64,000 nucleotides of DNA from Pelobacter sp. UBA6093 (lineage in GTDB: Bacteria; Desulfobacterota; Desulfuromonadia; Desulfuromonadales; Syntrophotaleaceae). The notes beneath the pieces were generated by a model, which did not search any database, was not told the DNA's origin, and saw nothing but the letters and a program-made list of their open reading frames with translations. Positions 52,120 through 60,925 of this stretch are shown here, piece after piece. Numbering within the stretch: the first letter of the stretch is position 1; each line of letters starts with the position of its first letter. The DNA lies in NCBI GenBank assembly GCA_002435955.1, contig DIWZ01000006.1:149616-213615 (forward strand), in the 5' to 3' direction. A program made the translations under genes and the position numbers.

Positions 52120-53298
52120 TCATCGTCGCGGCTTGAGCCACTGGAGGGGATCCAGCGGCGTGCCACGTTGCCTGATCTCGAAATAGATTGTTTTACTGTC
52201 TCCAAAACCGGAAATGCCAACTTTATCCCCGGCGGCAACCTTCTCACCAACTTTTTTGACAAGCTGGCTGGCCTGTGCGTACAAAGAATAATAACCGCCA
52301 CCATGATCCAGGATCAGAAGATTACCAAATCCGCGAAACGGCTTTGCAAAAACGACTTTCCCTCTGGCTACAGCCTGAATGGGCGTTCCGGCAGCCTGCG
52401 CGAGTTCGATCCCCTGGCTTTCATAGCTGGTGCCCAGTTCCTTGTTGGCATTAATCCCGAAACGGACCACCAACGCGCCTTGACCGGGCCACGGCAAGGA
52501 ACCTTTCTGCTGCTTGAATTCACCCGAGGCGCCACCCGAGGCGCCACTATACTCGCGGGTTTTTGCCGTTTCAAGCGTTTTAAGCAGATTACGCAAGCGG
52601 CGGGCTTTTTCCTGCAAACCGGTCATTTCCTGCTTTAACGTCGTACTGTCTTGCTTCAGTTTGCTCAGTGCTGTTTTGCGGGCTTGGTGCCCATTGTTCA
52701 GGGTCTTGTGGCTGGCGTCGAGCATAGCCAACCGCCGTTGCTGTTCGCTACGCAAATTTTCAAGCTCTTGCAGAGTATCGCGTAAAACACGCCAGTCATC
52801 ACGATAACTTTTCAGGAGCTCGCGATCTTGTCGTACAAGTCGCGTGAGGTAATAGAAATTTTCCGCCAGAAGAGAGGGCGAATTCTTTTCAAACAATATT
52901 TTGAACATGCGCATTTCCCCACGGCGGTATACGGATCCAAGACGCCGACGCACATATTGCTCCCTTTCGGAAATTTGTTTACTCAATATTCCGGCGCGTT
53001 TTTCCTTGTCGCCGATATCTTGTTTCAAAGCGTTCAGGCGAGATTGAAGGCGGCGCGAATTTTGTTGCAGACCGGATAATTCCTTCTCCAGTTGCGCCAG
53101 TTCCTGTTTTACTTCCCCTTCCCGCTCACGACTGCTTTCAAGTCGTTTTGAGAGGCGCTGGATGCGGCTCTGAATGTCCTTGAGGCTCTGGCGTTGACGA
53201 TCGATATCGTCAGCCCTTGCTGATGTTACCAGACATACGAACAACAGCAGACAACAAAACAGCCGCGCAACAATGCCCTGTCCCTGAAAAACTTCCAT
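52120..53298 (-). CDS. envC: Murein hydrolase activator EnvC
   Basis: The 392-residue periplasmic protein has a signal peptide ending SARAD, a long coiled coil (about 35-240) and a C-terminal LytM/M23 domain. The zinc ligands of active LytM enzymes appear degenerate: the usual H-G-x-D is replaced around YESQGIELA, and the HxH motif region reads YYSLYAQAS. This matches EnvC, which activates amidases rather than cutting murein and is recruited by FtsEX. It starts 2 nt after the ftsX stop with AGGA 7 nt before the ATG. Confidence 0.93.
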   Translation of the reverse strand: MEVFQGQGIVARLFCCLLLFVCLVTSARADDIDRQRQSLKDIQSRIQRLSKRLESSREREGEVKQELAQLEKELSGLQQNSRRLQSRLNALKQDIGDKEKRAGILSKQISEREQYVRRRLGSVYRRGEMRMFKILFEKNSPSLLAENFYYLTRLVRQDRELLKSYRDDWRVLRDTLQELENLRSEQQRRLAMLDASHKTLNNGHQARKTALSKLKQDSTTLKQEMTGLQEKARRLRNLLKTLETAKTREYSGASGGASGEFKQQKGSLPWPGQGALVVRFGINANKELGTSYESQGIELAQAAGTPIQAVARGKVVFAKPFRGFGNLLILDHGGGYYSLYAQASQLVKKVGEKVAAGDKVGISGFGDSKTIYFEIRQRGTPLDPLQWLKPRR

Positions 53299-53300
53299 CT

Positions 53301-54197
53301 TCAAATCCTGACGAACTTTCTCAGGGAAAGCAGACTGCCGGTGAGTCCCAGCATCAGGCCGCACAGGGCCATTCCCCACTGCTGCATAGGAGAGAGGAAA
53401 AGAATGCCCTCGGTACCGGTTACCATCAAAACCCCATACAGCCCTTCCCGTAATACCAGGGTAAAAACCGCCCAGACACCGCAAAGCGCCAGCAGACCGC
53501 CCAAGATGCCCTGTAAGGCCCCCTCAATCAGGAAGGGCATTTTGATGAATAAGGGCGTTCCCCCCACAAGGGCCATTATCTCGATTTCCTCGCGCCTGGC
53601 ATAAAGAGTCAGTTTAATGGTATTCGATACAATGAACAAGGCGGCGAACAGCAGAAATCCACCGAATACAATCCCGGCAACCTTTAAAAGACCGACAAAG
53701 GCATCAAATCGTTCAAGCCATTCCGGTTCGTAACTTATATCATCCAATTCAGGAATCTGTTTGAGCCGTTGGACCACGGCTTCGACACCGCCTTTGTTTT
53801 GATTGTCATCATGCAGAATAATCTCCAGCGAGGCCGGCAAAAAATCGGCGCCGACCCCATCAAGCAAATCGGCATCGGTCCCGAGACGTATTTTAAAACG
53901 TTTGAACGCCTCATCCCGCGACACATATTCAACGCGCTCGATTTCAGCCATTGCTTCGAGGGAGGACCTCCACTGCTGTACCTTACCCAGATCCGGGACC
54001 TGATCGAAATAGGCGACTACCTGGATTTCACGGCTCCACTGCTGAGCCACTTGCTGCACGTTAACAACAACAATGCCGAAAAAGCCGATTATCATGAGGG
54101 CCACGGCCACAGTACCGATAGCGGCACTGCATAGAACAGGGGTCTGCCTCAGATTGCGCCCTACCCTGCGCATGAAATATCCGATGGATTGCAGCAC
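53301..54197 (-). CDS. ftsX: Cell division protein FtsX
   Basis: The 298-residue permease-like protein has one N-terminal membrane helix, a large periplasmic loop (about 50-165) and three C-terminal helices, including VFGGFLLFAALFIVSNTIKL, which leads into the conserved RREEIEIMALVGG segment. With FtsE it forms an ABC-type complex that signals through EnvC to murein amidases at the septum. It starts with GTG, AGGGA 7 nt upstream, 65 nt after ftsE. Confidence 0.95.
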   Translation of the reverse strand: MLQSIGYFMRRVGRNLRQTPVLCSAAIGTVAVALMIIGFFGIVVVNVQQVAQQWSREIQVVAYFDQVPDLGKVQQWRSSLEAMAEIERVEYVSRDEAFKRFKIRLGTDADLLDGVGADFLPASLEIILHDDNQNKGGVEAVVQRLKQIPELDDISYEPEWLERFDAFVGLLKVAGIVFGGFLLFAALFIVSNTIKLTLYARREEIEIMALVGGTPLFIKMPFLIEGALQGILGGLLALCGVWAVFTLVLREGLYGVLMVTGTEGILFLSPMQQWGMALCGLMLGLTGSLLSLRKFVRI

Positions 54198-54262
54198 GAT
54201 TCTTTCCCTTCAAAGCAAAATGAGACGCGGTAAACTGAAACGATAGACTGGAAAAGGCAGGG

Positions 54263-54928
54263 TCAAGGAGTATGGTCGTCAACCAGGCGGCCCTTGTCGA
54301 GGGACACGATGCGGCGAGGATAACGTCGAATGATTTCCCGGTTATGCGTGGCAAGCAATACGGTCGTACCCCGCGCATTGGCCCCCTTGAACAGTTCCAT
54401 GATTTCACAGGTAACATCGTCGTCAAGGTTTCCGGTCGGTTCATCCGCCAGCAGAATCAACGGATCGATAACCAGGGCACGGGCAATGGCGGCTCTTTGC
54501 TGTTCTCCCCCTGAAAGCTGCAGAGGAAATCGATTCAGTTTGCCCTGCAAGCCGACATGTTTGAGTGCCTGATAGACTTTATTACTGATTTCAAAGCGTT
54601 TTTTCCCCTGCATTTCCAAGGGGAAAGCCACGTTCTCAAACACGGTGCGGGTGGAGATAAGTTTGAAATCCTGAAAAACGATGCCCAGTTTACGACGCAG
54701 CATAGGGATGCGCCATGAACGCATACGCGTTATGTTCATGCCATTGATAAGAACTTGACCACGAGTCGGTTTTACAGCGCCATAAAGCAGTTTCAAAAGG
54801 GTGGATTTACCTGCTCCGGAGGGCCCGGTCAGATAAAGGAAATCTCCCTTTGGCACCTTGAGACTGAATTCGTTAAGGGCTGTGGCTTCCTTTTGATAAG
54901 ACATGCAGACATTGTAAAGTTGAATCAT
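54263..54928 (-). CDS. ftsE: Cell division ATP-binding protein FtsE
   Basis: The 221-residue ABC ATPase has Walker A GPSGAGKST near 36, Q-loop FQDFKL, signature LSGGEQQRAAIARAL near 137, Walker B LILLADEPTGNLD and H-loop ATHN. The start IQLYNVCMSYQK is typical of FtsE. It partners FtsX immediately downstream. It lies 7 nt after a pseudopilin gene, so division genes follow the secretion cluster directly. Confidence 0.97.
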   Translation of the reverse strand: MIQLYNVCMSYQKEATALNEFSLKVPKGDFLYLTGPSGAGKSTLLKLLYGAVKPTRGQVLINGMNITRMRSWRIPMLRRKLGIVFQDFKLISTRTVFENVAFPLEMQGKKRFEISNKVYQALKHVGLQGKLNRFPLQLSGGEQQRAAIARALVIDPLILLADEPTGNLDDDVTCEIMELFKGANARGTTVLLATHNREIIRRYPRRIVSLDKGRLVDDHTP

Positions 54929-54935
54929 TGGGTCT

Positions 54936-55340
54936 CTACCAGTCGCGATAAGGTATACCGTTTAGTCCTACCAGGTCGCTGCCGCTATGAACATCGAAAA
55001 CAGCACCGAGATCTCCCATGGCAGGATCGAGAACTTCCGGAGGTATGGTGTACCATGTTTCCGCACTTCCGGTAAAGGGGTCCCTGGGAAGACCTCTCAG
55101 GTAACGTTTTTCAACCAGTTCATTCAAACTATCGGGATATTTACGATTATCGGCATAAAACGCATCTATGGCCTTACGCATCTGGTAAAGGTTTTCGTTC
55201 AACACCGTCTCGCGGGCCCGGATGACATTCCGCTGGTAATGAGGAACGGCAATTGAGGCCAGGATAGCGACGATCGTCATGACGATCATGAGTTCTATAA
55301 GGGTAAAAGCAGCACAATGCCTCCTCTTGTTCGGGCCCAT
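54936..55340 (-). CDS. Type II secretion pseudopilin, GspG-like (second copy)
   Basis: The 134-residue protein has a basic leader of about 11 residues, then FTLIELMIVMTIVAILASIAVP, the class III prepilin N-terminal helix with Glu at position 5. The residue before the predicted cleavage is Ala (CAA-F), not the usual Gly. The C-terminal GspG-like domain contains DPFTGSAETWY and ends VFDVHSGSDLVGLNGIPYRDW. The ATG at 55340 was chosen because it leaves a normal leader; longer frames run into the neighbouring pseudopilin. It lies 10 nt after it. Confidence 0.87.
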   Translation of the reverse strand: MGPNKRRHCAAFTLIELMIVMTIVAILASIAVPHYQRNVIRARETVLNENLYQMRKAIDAFYADNRKYPDSLNELVEKRYLRGLPRDPFTGSAETWYTIPPEVLDPAMGDLGAVFDVHSGSDLVGLNGIPYRDW

Positions 55341-55350
55341 GGCGGACCTG

Positions 55351-55842
55351 TCACCAGGAATTGTAGGCTGTGCCATCAAGTGCGGTCCGGTCGCTTTTAG
55401 AATAGACATCATAGATATCCTTGCCATCCCAGGAAGTCGAATCAGGAGCATCCCGATAGCCTCGCAAGCCCCACCCCTGCCCATCATCAAAAGGATCCAC
55501 CGGGAGGCGTCGTAAATATTTACGGGGAAATGCGTAAAGCCCTCCCCAATCCATACCTTCGATCAACTCGTCAAGGCTGGTCGGATAACCGGTCTGATCG
55601 GCTTCAGGAATAATTTTTTGGTTTTTAACCGCCTGGTCGAAATCCTCCTTATACTGATCTATGGCTATGCGCAAGGTTCTTAAGGAATGACGCAGTTCAA
55701 ATTCACGCGTTCGTTGTACGGTAATCTCTGCCAGAGGCAATACAGTGGATACCAGGATGCCAAGGATGGCCACCGTAATGACGACCTCGATAAGGGTGAA
55801 GCCGGTTGAATGTCGTGATAAAAAGCCGTCCCTGATGCGCAT
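55351..55842 (-). CDS. Type II secretion pseudopilin, GspG-like (first copy)
   Basis: The 163-residue protein has leader MRIRDGFLSRHSTG, cleaved before FTLIEVVITVAILGILVSTVLP, with Gly at -1 and Glu at +5. The globular part has DPFDDGQGWGLRGYRD and ends DIYDVYSKSDRTALDGTAYNSW, the calcium-loop region of major pseudopilin GspG. It begins exactly after the secretin gene stop. Two consecutive GspG-like genes suggest that one is major and one minor. Confidence 0.92.
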   Translation of the reverse strand: MRIRDGFLSRHSTGFTLIEVVITVAILGILVSTVLPLAEITVQRTREFELRHSLRTLRIAIDQYKEDFDQAVKNQKIIPEADQTGYPTSLDELIEGMDWGGLYAFPRKYLRRLPVDPFDDGQGWGLRGYRDAPDSTSWDGKDIYDVYSKSDRTALDGTAYNSW

Positions 55843-58146
55843 TTATTCCATCTCGATCGTTAAAGGAGATGCCACACAGGCGGCAGTCACCCCCTGGCTG
55901 GTTTCGAGCCTGCATTCCTCGAGGAAAAAATCGGGATTACCACGACCCGTCGCCTTGAACTCGAAGACTGCCACCGGGCCATCTCCGGATACCCCGGATC
56001 CGCCTTCAGACCGTCGCACCTCGGTAATAACCGTATCCAATGTTTCGGAAGGCAGGACTGAAGCGAGACTATCCTCCACCGCCCTCCCTAGCAGGCTGCC
56101 GGGTCTGACCCCCACAAATTGCACCAGCGACGCAGAATAGCGCAAGGCAAGCCGGGCCTTCACCATATCCTGAACACCTGTTGCCGAGATATGCAGGAAA
56201 AACGACTGACCTTCAATAATCTCTTCCGGCCCGCCAATACTCAATTCAATCGGTGTTCCGCCATCCGATTCCGGCATGACGGCCGTCGCTTCCAGTCCGG
56301 CTGTAACATCGCTGGAATAATCATTGACTGCATCATCAACTGCGAACGATGGAAACCGCGATCCCGGAGCGAGATCCTCTTCGCTGCCCGACCAGATCGT
56401 GGCTATATCGGAGCGTGGCAGATCGAGGTTGCGCGCAATGTGAGGAGTGATCGACAGCAGAATTTCTCTTTTTTCCTTTTCATTACTGCGACCGGTAAAG
56501 AGCTGCCCGATGATGGGAATGCTCCCCAAAAACGGCAGGGTGTTGCGCGTGGAGGCCAGATCGTCACGAATCAAGCCTCCGATGATGGTGCGTTCTCCAT
56601 CCTTGAGAATCAGGGACGACGCAGCATTGGTAGTGGATATCCGCAAAGCGAATCCGCCGCCGGCAATAGTCTCTCTTTCCAGGATATTGCTGACCTCAAG
56701 GCTAAGAGTGGTGACAACCGTATCGTCGAGTTGAATGTTCGGTTCGACGTCAAGCTTGACTCCGACATCGATGTACTGCACGTTGGTCGAAGTAACATCG
56801 CCGGTGGTCGTACTGATATTGGTGGTTACAATGGGTTCCCGGGTGCCGATGTGGACTTTGGCTTTCTGCCGGTTTTTGACCCGGATTTTCGGGTTGGCCA
56901 GAATTTCGCTATCCGTCAGTGTTTTGGCAAAATCAAAAGTCGCCGTCGGCAGTGTATAAAAAGATTCGAGACTACTAAAGCTGCTCACCAGGGTGTCTGT
57001 CGTTCCACCTGCCGTCAAGACATCGCTCACCAGCCTGCCCACGATGTTTCCTTGGCTATCGACGGTGGTTTGACCTAACCCCGCACTAATGGAATAAGTA
57101 CTTAATCTCGGGCCAAGGTTCAATACATCGCGATGACTGACTTCCACAAGTTCGAGATCAAAAACGACTTCCGAATCGTTACGATCCGCCGCCTCCAGAA
57201 TCTGCCTGGCGAGTTCAACGGTCTCGGGCTTGTCACGCAGGACAATCGCATTAAGCTCCTCATGCACATAAATTTTTCGCGCCTGCAGCATGGTTCGCAG
57301 CATGTTTACCGCATTTTTGGCTTCGATATTGGAAAGATAAAAGACCTGGATGATGCGATCTTCGTATTGTTTTTCCTTTTCCTGGGTTTTGGGATACACC
57401 AGAATGGTCTGACTGTTCAGAACGCGCTTGCCGAGGCCGTTCAGTTTAAGCATCAGATCCAGTACCTGCGCAAAGGAGGCCTTCTTCAGCAACAGGGTGA
57501 CGGGGCGGGGGCTGATTTCATCATCGAGTATGAAATGAATCCCGGACAGCTGACTCAACACAGCAAAGGCCTGCTGCAAATTTATATTGGCAAACTGCAG
57601 GTTCAAAGGTTCACGTGAGGTCAACTCCAGTTCATAACCATCCATAATGGTCTGGCCGGCCAGTTGAACCTGCTGCATGAGCTGTTCTGCCCGAGGGTCA
57701 GGAGAAACCAATCGCAGCGCCTGGCCGAGGTTGGATCTGGCCTGACTATATCTTCCCTTCTTGAAAAACTCTTCAGCTTCGGTAATCAACTGGTCCGCCT
57801 GGATGCGGTCCTGAATCTCTTTCAATCTCTGTACGGCCACCGTCAGGCTGCCATCCAACTGGGCTGCCTGGCGGTATTCCGCAGCAGCCAGGGCAAGGTT
57901 GCCATCCCTGGAAAACTGTTGCGCCCGTTCATAATGCCATACAGCCGATCGACTGCGAGCATCCAGCCATTTCATACGATATTCGTGGCGTTCGGGTTCT
58001 GCGGCCACGGCCAGGGCGTATTGTTCCATGGCCAGATCGTATTCACCTTGCTGGAGGTACTTGTCCCCGGCATGAAAAGCTTTCTGCCCGGCACAACCTG
58101 CCAACACCATGAATAGCAAACCTACCCCCCAGACGGCCCTATTCAT
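55843..58146 (-). CDS. Secretin lipoprotein (GspD/PilQ family) with N-terminal TPR and C-terminal cohesin-like domain
   Basis: The 767-residue protein has a lipobox (VLAGC), then a TPR-like segment (about 30-170, e.g. YLQQGEYDLAMEQYALAV) and N0 and N1 secretin domains. The C-terminal gate follows with VGTREPIVTT, DVGVKLDVEP, GERTIIGGLI and TLPFLGSIPIIGQLF. The last 130 residues, from about PIELSIGGPEEIIEGQSFFLHI, resemble cohesin/Hanr-type beta domains, with LRYSASLVQFVGVRPG and VAVFEFKATGRG. It forms the outer-membrane channel of the secretion or pilus-like system. The start at 58146 has GAGG 9 nt upstream. It overlaps the gspC-like gene by 8 nt. Confidence 0.92.
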   Translation of the reverse strand: MNRAVWGVGLLFMVLAGCAGQKAFHAGDKYLQQGEYDLAMEQYALAVAAEPERHEYRMKWLDARSRSAVWHYERAQQFSRDGNLALAAAEYRQAAQLDGSLTVAVQRLKEIQDRIQADQLITEAEEFFKKGRYSQARSNLGQALRLVSPDPRAEQLMQQVQLAGQTIMDGYELELTSREPLNLQFANINLQQAFAVLSQLSGIHFILDDEISPRPVTLLLKKASFAQVLDLMLKLNGLGKRVLNSQTILVYPKTQEKEKQYEDRIIQVFYLSNIEAKNAVNMLRTMLQARKIYVHEELNAIVLRDKPETVELARQILEAADRNDSEVVFDLELVEVSHRDVLNLGPRLSTYSISAGLGQTTVDSQGNIVGRLVSDVLTAGGTTDTLVSSFSSLESFYTLPTATFDFAKTLTDSEILANPKIRVKNRQKAKVHIGTREPIVTTNISTTTGDVTSTNVQYIDVGVKLDVEPNIQLDDTVVTTLSLEVSNILERETIAGGGFALRISTTNAASSLILKDGERTIIGGLIRDDLASTRNTLPFLGSIPIIGQLFTGRSNEKEKREILLSITPHIARNLDLPRSDIATIWSGSEEDLAPGSRFPSFAVDDAVNDYSSDVTAGLEATAVMPESDGGTPIELSIGGPEEIIEGQSFFLHISATGVQDMVKARLALRYSASLVQFVGVRPGSLLGRAVEDSLASVLPSETLDTVITEVRRSEGGSGVSGDGPVAVFEFKATGRGNPDFFLEECRLETSQGVTAACVASPLTIEME

Positions 58147-58930
58147 CGATGATGTCCTCAATGTCCACCTCCCCGTTTATAGGCTCCGGTTCACTCGGTA
58201 CGGTAGTCCCCGGTTCACTCGGTACTGTAGTCGCTGGTTCACTCGGTACTGCAGTCCCTGGTTCACTCGGGACTGTAGTACCTGGTTCACTCGGGACTGT
58301 AGTCTCTGGTTCACTCGGGACAAAAGCTTCCATCGGAGCCTGAGGTTCCTGGTAGGATGCCCCTGGCGCCGATAGTATTGAAATGGGTTGCTCCTCAGCC
58401 GCTATTTCAAAACTGTCGACGTCATCGTCATGCTGAACGGTCAGGCTTTGCGGGGAAACTTTCAGCAGCCGAAACTTGTTGTCCGGGCCGAAGCGATCTC
58501 CCGGGCCGACTACATACACTTCCCCGGCGAAAGAGAAAAAAACGCGCTGTCGGCCTTCGTAACGCAACATGCCTACAAAAAACGGTCGGGGTCTCGGAGG
58601 AGGTGGAGGAGGCTCTATTGAACCGACCGTATCAGGTGGCGGAACAGGCGTTTTGATTGCGGGCCTCGCAGGTCGGGCCGGAACGGAGAAAAGCGGAGCA
58701 AAAATATTCCGGATGACCACAGGCGAGTCATCCTGCCCACCTTCTGGCTCCTGTAAGGCAACCCCGTTGGTGGCCGGCATATCAGCTGTTTCGGAAGGAA
58801 CGACGGCACGCGGGGCAGTTGCAGGCCGGCTGGCGACACGGGCTTGCCGTGGCCAATTAATGTAGGCATAAACCAGAGCAACTGCCAACATGCTCAAAAA
58901 CACAATCAATATTTTAACCGAACGGGTCAT
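58139..58930 (-). CDS. GspC/PilP-like inner-membrane protein with octapeptide repeats
   Basis: The 263-residue protein has one N-terminal membrane helix (VKILIVFLSMLAVALVYAY), a Pro-rich linker, and a small HR/PilP-like beta domain, RPFFVGMLRYEGRQRVFFSFAGEVYVVGPGDRFG, which would contact the secretin N0 domain. The C-terminus holds six copies of an octapeptide close to PSEPGTTV, encoded by exact 24-bp units (58188-58331). Its start overlaps the preceding gene (ATGA). It probably links inner-membrane platform and secretin. Confidence 0.8.
   Translation of the reverse strand: MTRSVKILIVFLSMLAVALVYAYINWPRQARVASRPATAPRAVVPSETADMPATNGVALQEPEGGQDDSPVVIRNIFAPLFSVPARPARPAIKTPVPPPDTVGSIEPPPPPPRPRPFFVGMLRYEGRQRVFFSFAGEVYVVGPGDRFGPDNKFRLLKVSPQSLTVQHDDDVDSFEIAAEEQPISILSAPGASYQEPQAPMEAFVPSEPETTVPSEPGTTVPSEPGTAVPSEPATTVPSEPGTTVPSEPEPINGEVDIEDIIDE
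58188..58331. repeat. Six tandem 24-bp units coding for PSEP octapeptides
   Basis: GGTTCACTCGG recurs on the plus strand at 58188, 58212, 58236, 58260, 58284 and 58308, an exact 24-bp period. The units are in frame in the gspC-like gene, so copy-number changes would vary protein length without frameshift. Confidence 0.92.
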
Positions 58931-59490
58931 GATTCCACCGTATCGAAGTAAGCAGCCAGACGAATGCTCAAGACAACCTCATCACGCTCCGGTTTCTGCC
59001 CGGTCAATTTAACCTGTTCAACCACTACCAGTTGTGACCAATTCTCAAGAGCTTGGATAAACTTCTTAATCTGTAGGTATTGGCCCGTTACGGAAAAATC
59101 GAGTTGATACCTGAGTACCGTCCGTAAATCGGTTTTTTCTGGACGATAGGCAATACGCTCGATGTTCAACCCGGAATCCCGGGAATACAGATACAGTTGT
59201 TTTAAAAACTCTGGAAAACTTTCATAATCCGCGACCTGGCGATAAAACTGTTCCAGGGGGTCGCTAGCATCAGATAAAGCCTGCCCCGGCTTTTCGACAG
59301 CAAGGGCGCGTTGAGCCGCCTGGCGCTGGATAAGAGTCGCTTGATCTTTTTCCAGCCCGGGCAACATGACGGCATGCAATAACAGCAAAAGGCTGATATT
59401 TACCAGCAATCCGCCGAGAATGAGAATACACCCCCTGCGGTTGGTTCGCCACAGCTCGTCCAGAATGTCCATCACGCGTGTAAGTGTCAT
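58927..59490 (-). CDS. PilO/GspM-like inner-membrane protein
   Basis: The 187-residue protein has a short cytoplasmic start, one membrane helix (RGCILILGGLLVNISLLLLL), a coiled coil, and a ferredoxin-like domain with YSRDSGLNIERIAYRPEK and LDFSVTGQYLQIKKFIQALE, as in PilO and GspM. It pairs with the PilN-like protein upstream. The ATG at 59490 lies one base after the pilN-like stop; a GTG at 59505 would overlap that gene. Confidence 0.82.
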   Translation of the reverse strand: MTLTRVMDILDELWRTNRRGCILILGGLLVNISLLLLLHAVMLPGLEKDQATLIQRQAAQRALAVEKPGQALSDASDPLEQFYRQVADYESFPEFLKQLYLYSRDSGLNIERIAYRPEKTDLRTVLRYQLDFSVTGQYLQIKKFIQALENWSQLVVVEQVKLTGQKPERDEVVLSIRLAAYFDTVES

Positions 59491-59491
59491 C

Positions 59492-60034
59492 TCAGAAGCC
59501 CCCACGGATGCTTATCTCGCAGCGTAGAGCAGCAAAGGTCTGTCCCACGGCATCCTTGATGTCGACATTTTCCTGCCGCAACAATAACACTTGGGAAAAC
59601 GGTTCATATCGCAACAGATTTTCAAGATATTCCCGAAAAACAGTCTCATCCCTCGCTAATATCTGTATGGCCAGTGTCTGCTTCTCAAAGTCGGGTTGGA
59701 TAGAGCGAATCTGTATCCCTTCAAGCGAGGTTTTTTCGAGGTGATTCAAAATGCGCGACCAACGAAACCCACGGCGCTGTAAAATACGCTCGGTCTTGGA
59801 AATTTCAGCTTGCACTTCCTTCTGGCTCCCTGCATTTATTGCGGGAACGGCTACCTTTTCAGGCATTTCGGACAGCAACTGCATGATATTCTGATGCTTA
59901 TGCCTGACCATAATCATCATGCCCACCGTGACAAGCAACCAGAGCCCGAGCAACAGCAGCAAGGCTGTGGCGAGTTTTCTCAAAACAGCCACATCGACAG
60001 GGCGTTTAGTAACGAGATTGACTGTCAGCTTCAT
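59492..60034 (-). CDS. PilN/GspL C-terminal-like inner-membrane protein
   Basis: The 180-residue protein starts MKLTVNLVTKRP, the PilN-like cytoplasmic motif (NLxxxR) that docks into PilM, then a membrane helix (LATALLLLLGLWLLVTVGMMI), a coiled coil and a ferredoxin-like periplasmic domain. Its start codon directly follows the pilM-like stop. Its partners are the adjacent PilM- and PilO-like proteins. Confidence 0.84.
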   Translation of the reverse strand: MKLTVNLVTKRPVDVAVLRKLATALLLLLGLWLLVTVGMMIMVRHKHQNIMQLLSEMPEKVAVPAINAGSQKEVQAEISKTERILQRRGFRWSRILNHLEKTSLEGIQIRSIQPDFEKQTLAIQILARDETVFREYLENLLRYEPFSQVLLLRQENVDIKDAVGQTFAALRCEISIRGGF

Positions 60035-60925
60035 TCAACCTCCCATCATCATGCACTCAGCTGCTCCAAGAGCAGCCGCCAAGGCGGGGGGAGAGTCTGC
60101 ATTCCCCTCCAGAAGCTGGACTTTTCGGCCGAAACATTCACTCAGTGCCTCTTGAGTTGCTTGCTCAACGGGTTTGTCGGCATGTAAAAAAACTCCGAAC
60201 CTGCCGCTGCCGGTGAACTCACGACCATAACCCGTCACGATTCGATGCAGTTCCTGCACTTGATGGGAAGCCTCCCCACCAACTGCACGTGCCCGGTAAT
60301 ATTCCAGCACGCCATCTCGATAGGACTGAATCACAATGCCTTCCTCGTTCATGGAAAACAGAATCGCATCCCCTTCCGGATCGAGGCGGTATCGCCAGTG
60401 ACGGTATAAGTTGAGGCCATAAAAACTTATGTACTCAGGAATATACCCTGCTTGCTGAATGAAGTTTTCGTACCGGCCCAGAATCTCTTTCTCAATGGCA
60501 ATAACCAGCAACCTTGCGGCGCCACCGACCTCACGCCTCAATACCTGATAGTCAAGATGGAGATTGGAAAGGCCAGGCAGCAGGTTTCCGACCTGCCATG
60601 CAACGACTCCCCGGGCCTCCCGATGTGAGCGGGAGAAATTTTCAATGTTCAGCGTCAGAACATAGCCGCAATGGTCGGGTAAGGAAACAGCTACCCGTCG
60701 TTCGCCAAGAGCCACCGGTTGTAAAGTATCGCGCAATGCGGACACCAGTGCGGTTTCGCTTGAAGCGGGTATCAATAGAGTATCATCCGAGCCTGAAGGG
60801 GTTTTTGGCATGGCTTGGATTCGGCTCTCCAGCAATTGCCCCCCCTTGCGCCATCTTCTACGCAGTGCTACGGCACGAATTTCACCGCCCTGCATATCGA
60901 CTCCTACATATCGGCGCCATTTCAT
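60035..60925 (-). CDS. PilM/GspL-like actin-fold platform protein
   Basis: The 296-residue cytoplasmic protein starts RRYVGVDMQGGEIRAVALRR, an actin-like phosphate-1 segment, and continues with RRVAVSLPDHCGYVLTLNIENF, VVAWQVGNLLPG and ALAAALGAAECMMMGG at the end, as in PilM. It is the cytosolic part that links the GspE ATPase to PilN. The start overlaps gspE by 4 nt. Confidence 0.82.
   Translation of the reverse strand: MKWRRYVGVDMQGGEIRAVALRRRWRKGGQLLESRIQAMPKTPSGSDDTLLIPASSETALVSALRDTLQPVALGERRVAVSLPDHCGYVLTLNIENFSRSHREARGVVAWQVGNLLPGLSNLHLDYQVLRREVGGAARLLVIAIEKEILGRYENFIQQAGYIPEYISFYGLNLYRHWRYRLDPEGDAILFSMNEEGIVIQSYRDGVLEYYRARAVGGEASHQVQELHRIVTGYGREFTGSGRFGVFLHADKPVEQATQEALSECFGRKVQLLEGNADSPPALAAALGAAECMMMGG

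Noticed and set aside
52120..53298. EnvC as an active M23 metallopeptidase
   Set aside because: The zinc-ligand positions of the LytM domain appear replaced, which fits an activator and not a hydrolase.
58188..58331. The regular 24-bp units as a CRISPR or iteron array
   Set aside because: The units are contiguous, have no variable spacers and are in frame inside a coding gene, so they are a coding minisatellite.
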